A stretch of DNA of 64,000 bases from Methylopumilus sp009926035 (lineage in GTDB: Bacteria > Pseudomonadota > Gammaproteobacteria > Burkholderiales > Methylophilaceae): assembly GCA_041165405.1 (NCBI GenBank), contig JBEANL010000002.1, positions 43,152-107,151 on the forward strand, in the 5' to 3' direction. Below are positions 15,657 to 24,973 of this stretch, piece after piece. A model generated the notes under the pieces. It did not search any database, had not been told where the DNA came from, and saw only the letters and a list, made by a program, of their open reading frames with translations. The translations under genes were made by a program, and so were the position numbers. Each line of letters begins with the position of its first letter. Position 1 is the stretch's first letter.

Positions 15657-16826
15657 CTACTTTAAAAAAATGCCTAGTAGGTCATTTAAGAATTGCTGAC
15701 CCAAAACTGTTGGCTTAATCACTTCGTGATCTATGCTAATTAATTTTTTATCTATCGCAGTTTTAAGTTCTTTATCAATAGATGAAATAATTAACCCAGT
15801 TTTTTCTTCAAAACTTTGAATAGTAAATCCATCAATCAGGCGTAAATGATTCATCATAAATTCAAAAGCCAAATCATTATCATGAATGATGGTTTCTGAC
15901 TCAATCATATTTTGTGAATTTACTTTTTCCATATATTGTTTTGGATTCTTGTAGCGACTCTCCCGTGTCATTTTGTCATGAAATGAAAGTTTGCTATGAG
16001 CGCCTGCGCCTATACCTAAGTAATCTCCAAATTGCCAATAATTCAAATTGTGCTGACATTGTGATTTAGGTTTTGCAAAAGCAGATATTTCATAATGTTT
16101 ATAACCATTTTCACCTAAAATAGTTTCAATAGTTTCTTGCATCACAGCGCTCTCATCATCTAAAGGTAATTGAGGAGGATGCTTAAAAAATAAAGTATTT
16201 GGTTCTATGGTTAAATGGTAAAAAGATAAATGCCGTGTATTAAAAGAAGTTGCCGTTTTGGCATCATCTATCGCTTCATCTAATGTTTGATGAGGTAATG
16301 CGTACATTAAATCTAAATTCACTTCATCAAAATGATGCATCGCAATTTCAATACCTTTTTTAGCTTCTTGACTATTGTGAATGCGACCCAATGATTTGAG
16401 ATGCATATCATTGAATGATTGAATACCAAGGGAAACTCTTGTCACACCAGCGTCTTTATAGCCTTCAAAGTGATTGGTATCAATCGTGCCTGGATTGGCT
16501 TCAAGTGTAATTTCAGCATCATATAAGATGGGCGTGAGTGCACGCACTTGACTTAAAATTTTGTGAATACCTTTCCCACTAAAAAGACTTGGTGTCCCAC
16601 CACCAAAAAAAATCGAATGAATTTTTCTACCCCAAATTTTAGGTAGCGAGTATTCAAGATCTTTAATAAGTGCATCCACATAGATAGATTCCATGTCAGT
16701 AAAGTTTTGCTTTTCTTTATGTTCATGTGAATTGAAATCACAGTAGGGACATTTTTTTACACACCAAGGAATGTGAATATAAAGCGAAAGCGGGGGTGGA
16801 ATAGTGAGTCTTGAAGTTTGACTCAT
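15657..16826 (-). CDS. hemW: HemW-type radical SAM haem chaperone
   Basis: A 389-residue radical SAM protein that binds haem and inserts it into respiratory proteins; often mislabelled as HemN. The motif C22-VKK-C26-PY-C29-DFNSH lacks the fourth cysteine of HemN (it has Phe after Asp), which is the accepted HemW difference. GGGTPSLF and the C-terminal HemN_C region (FEFMMNHLRLIDG) are present. It ends an rph-rdgB-ORF75-hemW run on the minus strand, a common betaproteobacterial order. Start ATG at 16826; 7 nt after the ORF75 stop. Confidence 0.92.
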   Translation of the reverse strand: MSQTSRLTIPPPLSLYIHIPWCVKKCPYCDFNSHEHKEKQNFTDMESIYVDALIKDLEYSLPKIWGRKIHSIFFGGGTPSLFSGKGIHKILSQVRALTPILYDAEITLEANPGTIDTNHFEGYKDAGVTRVSLGIQSFNDMHLKSLGRIHNSQEAKKGIEIAMHHFDEVNLDLMYALPHQTLDEAIDDAKTATSFNTRHLSFYHLTIEPNTLFFKHPPQLPLDDESAVMQETIETILGENGYKHYEISAFAKPKSQCQHNLNYWQFGDYLGIGAGAHSKLSFHDKMTRESRYKNPKQYMEKVNSQNMIESETIIHDNDLAFEFMMNHLRLIDGFTIQSFEEKTGLIISSIDKELKTAIDKKLISIDHEVIKPTVLGQQFLNDLLGIFLK

Positions 16827-16833
16827 AGACGAT

Positions 16834-17061
16834 TTACTTATTTTTTAAATAAGGATTAATAAGATCATCAACCATTTGATGAAGCACTTCTTTCATTTGC
16901 TTTTCTGAAACTTCCATTAATAAACCATCTTCAATAGCATCTTGAGAAAGCTGTTTTAGTTCATCAAAATTTTCTTTCATCACCTTAATTTTTTCTGTAC
17001 ATGACACGACTGTTTCGTCATCACGAACCCAAATAGGCCATTTATTTTTTGATTTATCCAT
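16834..17061 (-). CDS. unknown 75-residue protein between rdgB and hemW
   Basis: I do not recognise this protein. It has 75 residues, is acidic in the middle, has no membrane segment and is predicted helical after residue 18. One cysteine (C21) is present. Near the N-terminus it reads KWPIWVRDDETVVSCTEKIKVMKEN. The start overlaps the end of rdgB by 8 nt, so it is translated together with rdgB. A conserved small partner of one of its neighbours is a reasonable guess, but nothing in the sequence proves it. Confidence 0.7.
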   Translation of the reverse strand: MDKSKNKWPIWVRDDETVVSCTEKIKVMKENFDELKQLSQDAIEDGLLMEVSEKQMKEVLHQMVDDLINPYLKNK

Positions 17062-17650
17062 AAATCTGATTTAGTTTTAATTTAAGTTTTTGTAATGCTT
17101 GTCCACGATGACTAATTCTGTTTTTAATATCTGAAGATAATTCTGCCACAGCTTTTTCAGTCATATGATCTAAAAATAAAGGATCATAACCAAAACCACC
17201 GGAACCACGAGGTACTTTTAGAATTTCTCCATGCCAAATACCTTCAACAATAATGGGTTCCGGATCAAATTCATGTTTTACAAAAACAATGACACATGTG
17301 TAATGTGCTTTTCGGTTTAATTCGTTTTCTAAACTTTTTAAAAGTTTTTCATTATTTTTTTGATCTGATGAAGGCTCACCTGCATACCGAGCAGATAAAA
17401 CACCTGGTTTACCATCAAGCGCATCGACACAGATGCCTGAATCATCCGCAATTGCAGGAAGTTTTGATAAACGGCTTGCATGCCTTGCTTTAGTAAGTGC
17501 ATTTTCAACGAATGTATGAAAAGGCTCTTCAGCTGCTTCAATTTTAAAGTGTGATTGAGGCAGTATCTCAACGTTCATATCATCCAAAATCGACTGAATT
17601 TCGATGAGTTTTTTGGCATTGCTTGTTGCAATGACGATTTGTTTCTTCAT
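17054..17650 (-). CDS. rdgB: RdgB/HAM1 non-canonical purine NTP pyrophosphatase
   Basis: A 198-residue house-cleaning enzyme that hydrolyses dITP, ITP and XTP to monophosphates, keeping deaminated purines out of DNA and RNA. The signature TSNAKKLIEI (9-18), ADDSGICVDALDGKPGVLSARYAG near 67-90 and the C-terminal SHRGQAL are all present. Length is typical. It lies 4 nt after rph on the minus strand and overlaps the following small ORF. Confidence 0.93.
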   Translation of the reverse strand: MKKQIVIATSNAKKLIEIQSILDDMNVEILPQSHFKIEAAEEPFHTFVENALTKARHASRLSKLPAIADDSGICVDALDGKPGVLSARYAGEPSSDQKNNEKLLKSLENELNRKAHYTCVIVFVKHEFDPEPIIVEGIWHGEILKVPRGSGGFGYDPLFLDHMTEKAVAELSSDIKNRISHRGQALQKLKLKLNQIYG

Positions 17651-17654
17651 GAAA

Positions 17655-18368
17655 TTACTTTAAAACGTTTTTTTGTAATTGAATAAGTTCTTTGATGCCT
17701 TCTGCTGCAAGATCAGACATTTGATCCATCATCTCGCGAGAAAAAGGGGTGCCTTCGGCAGTACCTTGAATTTCCACAAAACCACCTGAGCCTGTCATCA
17801 CAATATTCATATCTGTGTCGCAAATTGAATCTTCCGAATAATCTAAATCTAATAAAGGCTTTCCTTCATGAAGGCCGACAGATATAGCTGCCACAGCATC
17901 AATCAAGGGGGATTCGGAAATGAGCTTTTGATTCATTAAATGCGAAATCGCATCGTGAACCGCGACATAAGCCCCTGTGATACTTGCAGTGCGGGTCCCA
18001 CCGTCAGCTTGAATCACATCACAATCAATTTGAATCGTGCGTTCACCAAGTTTTTTTAAATCAATAATGGCTCTTAAGCTTCGTCCAATAAGACGTTGAA
18101 TTTCTTGAGTCCGACCCGATTGTTTTCCACGCGCAGCTTCACGATCCATTCTAGATCCTGTTGATCTTGGAAGCATCCCATATTCCGCTGTGATCCAACC
18201 TTGATTTTGGCCCTTTAAAAAAGAAGGTACTTTTTCATCAATACTTGCAGTGCATAACACATGGGTATCACCAAATTTAATTAAGACAGAACCTTCAGCA
18301 TGTTTTGTGTAATGCCTAATAATTTCAACCGGTCTTAATTGGTTGTGAGCGCGTTGATTTAATCTCAT
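17655..18368 (-). CDS. rph: ribonuclease PH
   Basis: A 237-residue phosphorolytic 3'-5' exoribonuclease that trims tRNA 3' ends. I use the ATG at 18368 (MRLNQRAHNQLRP) since AGGAAG stands 6 nt before it and it gives the usual length of about 238; an earlier TTG at 18383 would use up that ribosome site. Conserved features include GSVLIKFGDTHVLCTAS near the start, MLPRSTGSRMDREAARGKQSGRTQEIQRLIGRSLR, and IQIDCDVIQADGGTRTASITGA. First gene of rph-rdgB-ORF75-hemW, divergent from yicC. Confidence 0.94.
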   Translation of the reverse strand: MRLNQRAHNQLRPVEIIRHYTKHAEGSVLIKFGDTHVLCTASIDEKVPSFLKGQNQGWITAEYGMLPRSTGSRMDREAARGKQSGRTQEIQRLIGRSLRAIIDLKKLGERTIQIDCDVIQADGGTRTASITGAYVAVHDAISHLMNQKLISESPLIDAVAAISVGLHEGKPLLDLDYSEDSICDTDMNIVMTGSGGFVEIQGTAEGTPFSREMMDQMSDLAAEGIKELIQLQKNVLK

Positions 18369-18501
18369 GATCATCTTCCTCAATAGAAGTCATCATTATA
18401 AGCTAGCTTTAATTGATTGATATCTTGTCATTTAAAGGTTTTAGTCGCAAATGCAACTATAGATTGATAAAATGAACCTTAAACATTGAATTGGATACCT
18501 T

Positions 18502-19368
18502 ATGGCTTTAAGCATGACCGGTTTTTCTTTTAAGGAGGCAGATACAGAACAGGGTATTTTGCTCCTTGAATTTCGGTCTTTAAATAATCGATATTTAGAG
18601 CTCCAAGTTAAACTAGATGAATCTTTAAGGTCTTTTGAGCCCATGATTCGCGATCTAATATCTGCGGAAATTAAAAGAGGCAAAGTAGATTGCAGAATTT
18701 ATTTCAAATCTAAAACGCATGCGCTCGATGTTAAAAACGTAGATCCGATTAAGTTAAAACAGCTCGCAAGTTCGGTGGATGAAATTGCAAAACATTTTTC
18801 TCATGTACAGCCGATTAATGCGTTCGATATATTAAAAACAAGCGAGATCATGCACGATCAATCGGTTAATATGAACTTGCTTGAACAAGACCTTAAAAAA
18901 AATCTTAAAGAATCGCTGATCGAAATTCAAGCATCTAAAGCACGCGAAGGTGAAAAGTTACAAAAGATTTTATTAGATAAATTAAAGGATGTTGAAGGGC
19001 TTGTAGTTGAAGCCAAAAAAATCTTGCCTGTTTTAATCAAAGAGTATCAAACTAAAATAGAAAATAAATTTAAAGAAGCATTAATCGCAATCGATGATGA
19101 CCGATTAAAACAAGAGTTTCTTATTTTTATTCAAAAGATGGATATTGATGAAGAGCTTAATCGTATTACATCGCATATCGACGAAGTCAGGCGCTTACTT
19201 AAAACAGATGGTGCAATCGGTAAAAAACTAGACTTTATGATGCAAGAACTTAATCGCGAAGCGAATACTCTGGGTTCAAAATCGATATCACCTAAAACTT
19301 CACAAATATCAGTTGATTTAAAAGTTTTGATTGAGCAAATGCGCGAACAAATTCAGAATATTGAATAA
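18502..19368 (+). CDS. yicC: YicC/YloC-family endoribonuclease
   Basis: A 288-residue protein of the YicC family, shown in E. coli to be an endoribonuclease linked to small-RNA turnover. It begins ALSMTGFSFKE, the family's usual start, and ends with the DUF1732 part (ELNREANTLGSKS then VDLKVLIEQMREQIQNIE). The middle is long, charged and probably coiled coil. First gene of a plus-strand run yicC-gmk-rpoZ-spoT, the standard betaproteobacterial arrangement, 19 nt before gmk. Confidence 0.92.
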   Translation: MALSMTGFSFKEADTEQGILLLEFRSLNNRYLELQVKLDESLRSFEPMIRDLISAEIKRGKVDCRIYFKSKTHALDVKNVDPIKLKQLASSVDEIAKHFSHVQPINAFDILKTSEIMHDQSVNMNLLEQDLKKNLKESLIEIQASKAREGEKLQKILLDKLKDVEGLVVEAKKILPVLIKEYQTKIENKFKEALIAIDDDRLKQEFLIFIQKMDIDEELNRITSHIDEVRRLLKTDGAIGKKLDFMMQELNREANTLGSKSISPKTSQISVDLKVLIEQMREQIQNIE

Positions 19369-19387
19369 TCATGATTAAAGAAAATAT

Positions 19388-19999
19388 ATGAGCCAAGCCC
19401 ACTTATTTATTATTGCAGCAGCTTCAGGTGCCGGTAAAACGACACTCGTAAAAGCCCTATTAAATAAAGACAAAGATCTTCAGGCCTCTGTGTCTCATAC
19501 CACACGTAAGCCGCGTCCGGGAGAAGTAGATGGCGTGGATTATCATTTTGTTGATGAAGCCACCTTTTTAGATTTAAAGAGGAAAGGCGAATTTTTAGAG
19601 TCTGCCGAATGTCATGGTGGTATGTATGGCACCAGTAAAAAATCAGTTCAGACTATTCTTGATCAAAAGAAAGATGTAGTTTTAGAAATTGATTGGCAAG
19701 GTGCTCAAGCCCTTAAAGCTCAGTTTAAAGAGGCCGTTTCAATTTTTGTATTGCCACCTTCTGTTGAAACATTAGCTGAAAGATTAAATAACCGCGGACA
19801 TGATAGTGATGAGACGATTGCAAAAAGACTCGCGGTTGCACGAGAAGAGATGAGCCATGTAGATGAGTTTGATTATGTTACAATCAATGATGACTTTGAA
19901 GTAGCGCTCCATGATCTTATGGCTATTATTCGATCTACTCGATTAATGTGCCATATTCAGCTTACACGACATAGCCATTTAATTAAAAACTTGACTTGA
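19388..19999 (+). CDS. gmk: guanylate kinase
   Basis: A 203-residue enzyme that phosphorylates GMP to GDP. The P-loop ASGAGKTTL lies at 12-20, the GMP-binding region SHTTRKPRPGEVDGVDYHF at about 38-56, and EIDWQGAQALK further on. Length is normal. It lies between yicC and rpoZ, so supply of guanine nucleotides, the omega subunit of RNA polymerase and the ppGpp enzyme SpoT come from one locus. Confidence 0.95.
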   Translation: MSQAHLFIIAAASGAGKTTLVKALLNKDKDLQASVSHTTRKPRPGEVDGVDYHFVDEATFLDLKRKGEFLESAECHGGMYGTSKKSVQTILDQKKDVVLEIDWQGAQALKAQFKEAVSIFVLPPSVETLAERLNNRGHDSDETIAKRLAVAREEMSHVDEFDYVTINDDFEVALHDLMAIIRSTRLMCHIQLTRHSHLIKNLT

Positions 20000-20015
20000 A
20001 ATTTGGAGAAATAAC

Positions 20016-20231
20016 ATGGCACGAATTACAGTAGACGATTGCTTAGAAGTGATTCCTAATCGCTTTAAACTTACGCTAGCTGCCGCATACCGCGCAAGAC
20101 AATTAGCCAATGGTGCTGAAGCATTAGTGAGCACCCATGGTTTAAGAGACAAGCCTACGGTATTAGCATTAAGAGAAATTGCAGCAGGTAAAGTTGGTCT
20201 TGATATCTTAAATAGAAAAACAACGTACTAA
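20016..20231 (+). CDS. rpoZ: RNA polymerase omega subunit
   Basis: A 71-residue omega subunit that helps assemble beta' into RNA polymerase and forms part of ppGpp site 1. It starts MARITVDDCLEVIPNRFKL and has LAAAYRARQLANG, the typical conserved block, and ends after a helix containing TVLALREIAAGKVG. 16 nt after gmk and 41 nt before spoT, its usual neighbours. Shorter than the E. coli protein (91 residues), as is usual in betaproteobacteria. Confidence 0.94.
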   Translation: MARITVDDCLEVIPNRFKLTLAAAYRARQLANGAEALVSTHGLRDKPTVLALREIAAGKVGLDILNRKTTY

Positions 20232-20272
20232 TTTCTAAAATAGGGCGTCAAGCCCCTTCAAGATTAAAGATC

Positions 20273-22474
20273 ATGGCTAGTACCGCTCATTTCAATAAAG
20301 CGGATGCTCAAAAAACACCGCCACCCCCGTTACTGCCTGTTGATAACGAAGAGTCTGAACTCACAATTCTTCTCAAGACTTATTTAAAAACAAAAGATAT
20401 CCAAAAAATATGGGATGCCTATCGGTTTAGTGAAGAAGCGCATCATGGTCAATCTCGACGAAGTGGTGAGCCATATATTGTTCATCCAGTCGCCGTAGCT
20501 TGCACATTAGCAAGACTTCACCTTGATGCCCCCACAATCCTTGCCGCACTCCTTCACGATGTTGTTGAAGACACAACGATCACCAATAAAGAAATCGAAA
20601 AAAAATTTGGTAAACAAGTTTCTGTATTAGTGGATGGTTTGTCAAAGCTCGACAAAATTGAATTTCAAGATGCCACACAAGCACAAGCAGAAAACTTTAG
20701 AAAAATGTTATTGGCGATGTCGAATGATGTCCGCGTCATTTTAGTGAAGCTCGCGGATCGTCTTCATAATATGCAAACCTTAGATGTTTTAAGACCTGAA
20801 AAACAGAAACGTATCGCGCAAGAAACGCATGATATTTATGCGCCCATTGCAAATCGATTGGGCTTAAATACCATTTATCAAGAACTTGAAGATTTAAGTT
20901 TTAAACATCTATATCCTATGCGCTATCGCGCAATTCAAAAAGCTATGAAAGCCTCTCGAGGAAATCGTCGTGAAGTAGTTGAAAAAATTACGGCGGCAAT
21001 TCAACAAAAACTCCTTGAGATGAAAATACTAGCCGAAGTGACAGGCCGCGAAAAAAATACTTATAGTATTTATAAGAAGATGAGTGAAAAAGGGATGTCA
21101 TTTGCACAGATCAATGATATCTATGGATTTAGAATTATTGTAAAAGAAGCAAATGATGCTTATTTAGCATTAGGTGCTCTTCATGCACTTTATAAACCAC
21201 TTGCAGGTAAATTTAAAGATTACATTGCGATTCCTAAAGCTAATGGCTACCAATCTTTGCATACAAGTTTATTTGGACCTTTTGGAACACCCATTGAAGT
21301 GCAAATTCGTAGTGAAAAAATGCACAAACTTGCTGAGGCTGGTGTTGCAGCACATTGGCTTTATAAAACAAAAGATGCACATCTCACAGAGCTTCAACAA
21401 CAAACCCATCAATGGTTAAAACGTCTTTTAGAGATTCAATCCGATAGTTCGGATTCGCTCGAATTTTTAGAGCATTTAAAAGTTGATCTTTTTCCTGATG
21501 AAGTTTATGTATTTACGCCTAAAGGGAAAATTTTAGCGCTTCCTAAAGGCTCGACCGCAGTTGATTTTGCTTACGCAGTGCATAGTGATGTCGGTAATTG
21601 CTGTGTAGCAGCAAAATACAATCAAGAACTCGTCCCGCTTCGCGCAGAAGTGCATAACGGTGATCATATTGAAATTATTACAGCGCCATTAGCCAAGCCT
21701 AATCCCGCATGGTTAAATTTTGTCATTACTGGAAAAGCAAGGTCGCATATTCGACAATATTTGAAATCTATTGAGTCAGAAGAATCTTCAAGACTTGGTG
21801 AGAGCATGCTTAATCAAGCGCTTAAAGCTCTTCATATCAACCCATCTTCAATTAAAGAGTCTCATTGGAAAAAATTAATCAGTGATTATGGTGTTAAAAA
21901 TAAAGAAGATATTTTGGCGGAGATTGGTTTAGGTAAGCGTATGAATGTCATGGTAGCCCACCAACTTATTAGTTTTATGGATGGCGTCAGTCATAAAAAA
22001 GGCAAACATAAACAGCTCGATGTGATCACCATTAAAGGCTCAGAGAGCATGGCAATTCAATTGGCAAGTTGCTGTCATCCTATCCCAGGCGATCCTATTT
22101 TAGGATTTATTAATAAAGACAAGGGTCTTGTGGTTCATACCCATGATTGTTTAGCGATTAGAAAATTTAAACTTGATCCTGATAAATGGCTTGATGTTGA
22201 ATGGGACCCAAATCCAGATCGATTATTCAAGGTCAATTTACAAATTATGGTATTAAATGAGCGCGGTATGCTTGCTAAGATTTCTTCCGTGATTGCAGAA
22301 TCAGATTCAAATATTGATAATGTGAACGTTGAGGAGTCGGATGGGGGACATTTTGTAAATGTAAACTTTATTGTGCAAGTGCATAATCGTATTCACTTAG
22401 CAGACCTGATGAGAAACTTAAGAAAGATTACTAATATCTCCAGAATTAGTCGTGTCAAAATGAAAAATTTTTAA
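20273..22474 (+). CDS. spoT: bifunctional (p)ppGpp synthetase/hydrolase
   Basis: A 733-residue RelA/SpoT enzyme that makes and breaks the alarmone ppGpp. Domains in order: HD hydrolase (HHGQSRRSGEPYIVHPVAVA, catalytic HD near 94-95 in LLHDVVEDT), synthetase (YGFRII and GKFKDYIAIPKANGYQSLHT; the KFKD form is of the bifunctional type), TGS (DEVYVFTPKGKILALPKGST, about 405-465), a zinc-finger/RIS region (QLASCCHPIPGDPILGF), and a C-terminal ACT domain (LNERGMLAKISSVIAESDSNI). All catalytic motifs of both activities appear intact. No separate relA is in the window. Confidence 0.94.
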   Translation: MASTAHFNKADAQKTPPPPLLPVDNEESELTILLKTYLKTKDIQKIWDAYRFSEEAHHGQSRRSGEPYIVHPVAVACTLARLHLDAPTILAALLHDVVEDTTITNKEIEKKFGKQVSVLVDGLSKLDKIEFQDATQAQAENFRKMLLAMSNDVRVILVKLADRLHNMQTLDVLRPEKQKRIAQETHDIYAPIANRLGLNTIYQELEDLSFKHLYPMRYRAIQKAMKASRGNRREVVEKITAAIQQKLLEMKILAEVTGREKNTYSIYKKMSEKGMSFAQINDIYGFRIIVKEANDAYLALGALHALYKPLAGKFKDYIAIPKANGYQSLHTSLFGPFGTPIEVQIRSEKMHKLAEAGVAAHWLYKTKDAHLTELQQQTHQWLKRLLEIQSDSSDSLEFLEHLKVDLFPDEVYVFTPKGKILALPKGSTAVDFAYAVHSDVGNCCVAAKYNQELVPLRAEVHNGDHIEIITAPLAKPNPAWLNFVITGKARSHIRQYLKSIESEESSRLGESMLNQALKALHINPSSIKESHWKKLISDYGVKNKEDILAEIGLGKRMNVMVAHQLISFMDGVSHKKGKHKQLDVITIKGSESMAIQLASCCHPIPGDPILGFINKDKGLVVHTHDCLAIRKFKLDPDKWLDVEWDPNPDRLFKVNLQIMVLNERGMLAKISSVIAESDSNIDNVNVEESDGGHFVNVNFIVQVHNRIHLADLMRNLRKITNISRISRVKMKNF

Positions 22475-22504
22475 GTAACTTATTAAAAAAGAAAGAATGA
22501 AGAA

Positions 22505-22882
22505 ATGACAAAAGAAATTATTCAAACTAAAAATGCACCAGAAGCAATTGGGACTTATTCTCAGGCTGTCAAAATAGGTAATACTATTTATTTATCAGGT
22601 CAAATTGCACTTGATCCTCAATCAATGCAATTAGTTGAAGGAATTGAAGCACAAATTCATCAAGTATTTAAAAATTTAAAATCAGTTGTTGAAGCTTCTG
22701 GAGCTCAGTTAAGCGACATCGTAAAAATTAATATTTACTTAACCGATCTATCTCATTTTGCCTTGGTCAATACTATCATGGGCGAATATTTTACAAAGCC
22801 TTACCCAGCGAGAGCCGCGTTAGGTGTTGCATCACTTCCTAGAAATGCACTTATCGAAGCTGATGGTGTCGTTGTTCTTTAA
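22505..22882 (+). CDS. ridA: RidA-family enamine/imine deaminase
   Basis: A 125-residue protein that hydrolyses reactive enamine/imine intermediates such as 2-aminoacrylate formed by PLP enzymes. NAPEAIGTYSQAVKIGNTIYLSGQIALDP, PARAALGVASLPRNALIEADGV and the catalytic arginine in that last block identify the family. Commonly found between spoT and recG in betaproteobacteria, as here. A normal full-length protein. Confidence 0.94.
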   Translation: MTKEIIQTKNAPEAIGTYSQAVKIGNTIYLSGQIALDPQSMQLVEGIEAQIHQVFKNLKSVVEASGAQLSDIVKINIYLTDLSHFALVNTIMGEYFTKPYPARAALGVASLPRNALIEADGVVVL

Positions 22883-22908
22883 ATTATTTTACTTAAGAGT
22901 ATTTCAAT

Positions 22909-24972
22909 CTGACTTCTCTAGCCGAGCTTAAGCTTTTTACTCCTTCAGTATTAAATAAGCTCAAAAAATTGGGCCTTGAAGATATATTTAGTTTAGTGAT
23001 GCATCTTCCTATTCGTTATATTGACGAAACTATTGTGACATCCATTCGTGATATTAAAATGGGTGTACTTTCTCAAATAGAAGCAGAAGTGATTCGCGCA
23101 GAAATTGTCTATAAGCCCAAAAAAATGCTTATCGTACAAGTCAAAGATACATCTGGTAGCCTACAACTTAGATTTTTACATTTCTATCCAAGTCAAATGA
23201 AGATGTTTGAAGCAGGTAATCGCATTCGTATTTTAGGAGAAGCTCGCCATAACCTATTTGCCTTCGAGATGATTCATCCTCAATGTAAATTAACAAAAGA
23301 GGATGATGTATTACCAGACGCACTTACACCGATTTATTCATTAGTTGCAGGCGTGGGACAAAAAACAGTCAAAGATGCGATCGATAAATTATTTCATCAC
23401 TTCGACCTAAAAAATTATTTAAAAGATCTATTTTTGCCGTCAGTGTATGAAAAATTACACTTACCAAATCTTTATGAGAGTATAAAAAGCATTCATCACC
23501 CAAAAGATTTTAAAGAAGCTGCAAAACACGAAGCCTTCTCTAGCATGTCATATCAAAGAATCATCTTTGATGAATTTTTAGCACAACAATTATCTTTAAG
23601 GTCTAATTATTTAATTAGACGTGCACTTACTGCGACTCCATTCAAACCGACAAATAAACTTACAAACATTTTTATCAATAAGCTTGAATTTGAATTAACT
23701 GAAGCACAAAAAAAAGTGATTCAAGAAATTAAAAATGACCTTGAGAAAAACTATCCCATGCAAAGATTATTACAAGGTGATGTAGGAAGTGGGAAAACAG
23801 TTGTTGCAACCATTGCTGCTCTTCAAGTGATCGAGAATGGAAGTCAGGTTGCTTTTATGGCGCCTACGGAAATCTTAGCGGAACAACATTATCATAAACT
23901 TTATGAATGGCTGACCCCTTTAAATATCAAAGTCGCATGGTTAACAGGCAGTCAATCCAAAAAAGATCGTGAGATCTCTTTAGATATGACGCAATCGGGC
24001 GAAGCTCAAATTGTGGTAGGCACTCATGCTCTTTTTCAAGAACATGTGGTATTTAAAAAATTAGGTTTAAGTATTATTGATGAACAACACCGATTTGGCG
24101 TTGAACAGAGATTGGCCTTAAGAAAAAAAGGTGAATTAAATAAGGTGATTGAGCCTCATCAGCTTATGATGAGTGCAACACCTATTCCCAGAACGCTCTC
24201 GATGAGTTACTTTGCAGATCTTGATGTATCAGTGATTGATGAATTACCCAAAGGTCGCGAAGCGATTGTGACAAAACTTTTTTCAGAGGATCGACGCGAC
24301 GAGATTTTAAAGAGGGTTCATGAGGTATGTCATGCTGGTGCTCAAGTCTACTGGGTGTGCCCTTTAATTGAAGAAAGCGAAGTATTGCAACTTCAAACTG
24401 CTGAAGAAACATACTCAAATATGCAATCTCATTTTAAAGATTTAAGAGTAGGTTTAGTGCATGGGCGAATGAAATCCCTAGAAAAGCAAAAAATCATGTC
24501 TGATTTTGTGAAAGGTAATATTCAATTGCTAGTAGCAACTACAGTGATTGAAGTGGGTGTTGATGTGCCCAATGCAACATTGATGGTAATTGAAAATGCA
24601 GAGCGCATGGGACTCTCACAATTACATCAATTACGTGGGCGCGTCGGACGTGGCTCACTTAAAAGTACATGCATTTTATTGTTTCAAAAAAAATTATCAG
24701 AGCTTGCTCGACAAAGACTTAAAGTGATCTTTGAAAATACAGATGGTTTTATCATTGCTCAAGAAGATTTAAACATAAGAGGCCCTGGAGAATTTCTAGG
24801 GGTGCGACAAAGTGGGGTGCCCATGTTACGCATTGCTAATCTCAATCGTGATTTTAAATTATTAGAAGAAGCTAAAACTATCGCCGATCAATTATTAGAG
24901 GACTATCCTGAAGCTTCTCATCTTCATTTAAAACGCTGGCTTAGCCATGCGAATGAAAGAGTGAAAGTATAA
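22909..24972 (+). CDS. recG: ATP-dependent DNA helicase RecG (probable CTG start)
   Basis: A helicase that reverses stalled replication forks and branch-migrates Holliday junctions. Helicase motifs: GDVGSGKT (Walker A), DEQHRFG, SATPIPRTL, and QLRGRVGRG. The frame upstream of the first permissible TTG (22969) clearly matches the RecG N-terminus (SLAELKLFTPSVLNKLKKLGLEDIF aligned to the E. coli wedge-domain leader). The frame is open back to 22897 and the only start-like codon there is CTG at 22909, with AAGAG 9 nt before it. That gives 687 residues, close to the usual 693; the TTG would give 668. It is followed 1 nt later by ubiC. Confidence 0.88.
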   Translation: MTSLAELKLFTPSVLNKLKKLGLEDIFSLVMHLPIRYIDETIVTSIRDIKMGVLSQIEAEVIRAEIVYKPKKMLIVQVKDTSGSLQLRFLHFYPSQMKMFEAGNRIRILGEARHNLFAFEMIHPQCKLTKEDDVLPDALTPIYSLVAGVGQKTVKDAIDKLFHHFDLKNYLKDLFLPSVYEKLHLPNLYESIKSIHHPKDFKEAAKHEAFSSMSYQRIIFDEFLAQQLSLRSNYLIRRALTATPFKPTNKLTNIFINKLEFELTEAQKKVIQEIKNDLEKNYPMQRLLQGDVGSGKTVVATIAALQVIENGSQVAFMAPTEILAEQHYHKLYEWLTPLNIKVAWLTGSQSKKDREISLDMTQSGEAQIVVGTHALFQEHVVFKKLGLSIIDEQHRFGVEQRLALRKKGELNKVIEPHQLMMSATPIPRTLSMSYFADLDVSVIDELPKGREAIVTKLFSEDRRDEILKRVHEVCHAGAQVYWVCPLIEESEVLQLQTAEETYSNMQSHFKDLRVGLVHGRMKSLEKQKIMSDFVKGNIQLLVATTVIEVGVDVPNATLMVIENAERMGLSQLHQLRGRVGRGSLKSTCILLFQKKLSELARQRLKVIFENTDGFIIAQEDLNIRGPGEFLGVRQSGVPMLRIANLNRDFKLLEEAKTIADQLLEDYPEASHLHLKRWLSHANERVKV

Positions 24973-24973
24973 A

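Noticed and set aside
17655..18383. TTG start for rph at 18383
   Set aside because: It would include the ribosome-binding site in the coding part; the ATG at 18368 gives the usual length.
22969..24972. TTG start for recG
   Set aside because: The conserved RecG N-terminal residues lie upstream in the same frame, so this start would cut them off. Kept only as an alternative.
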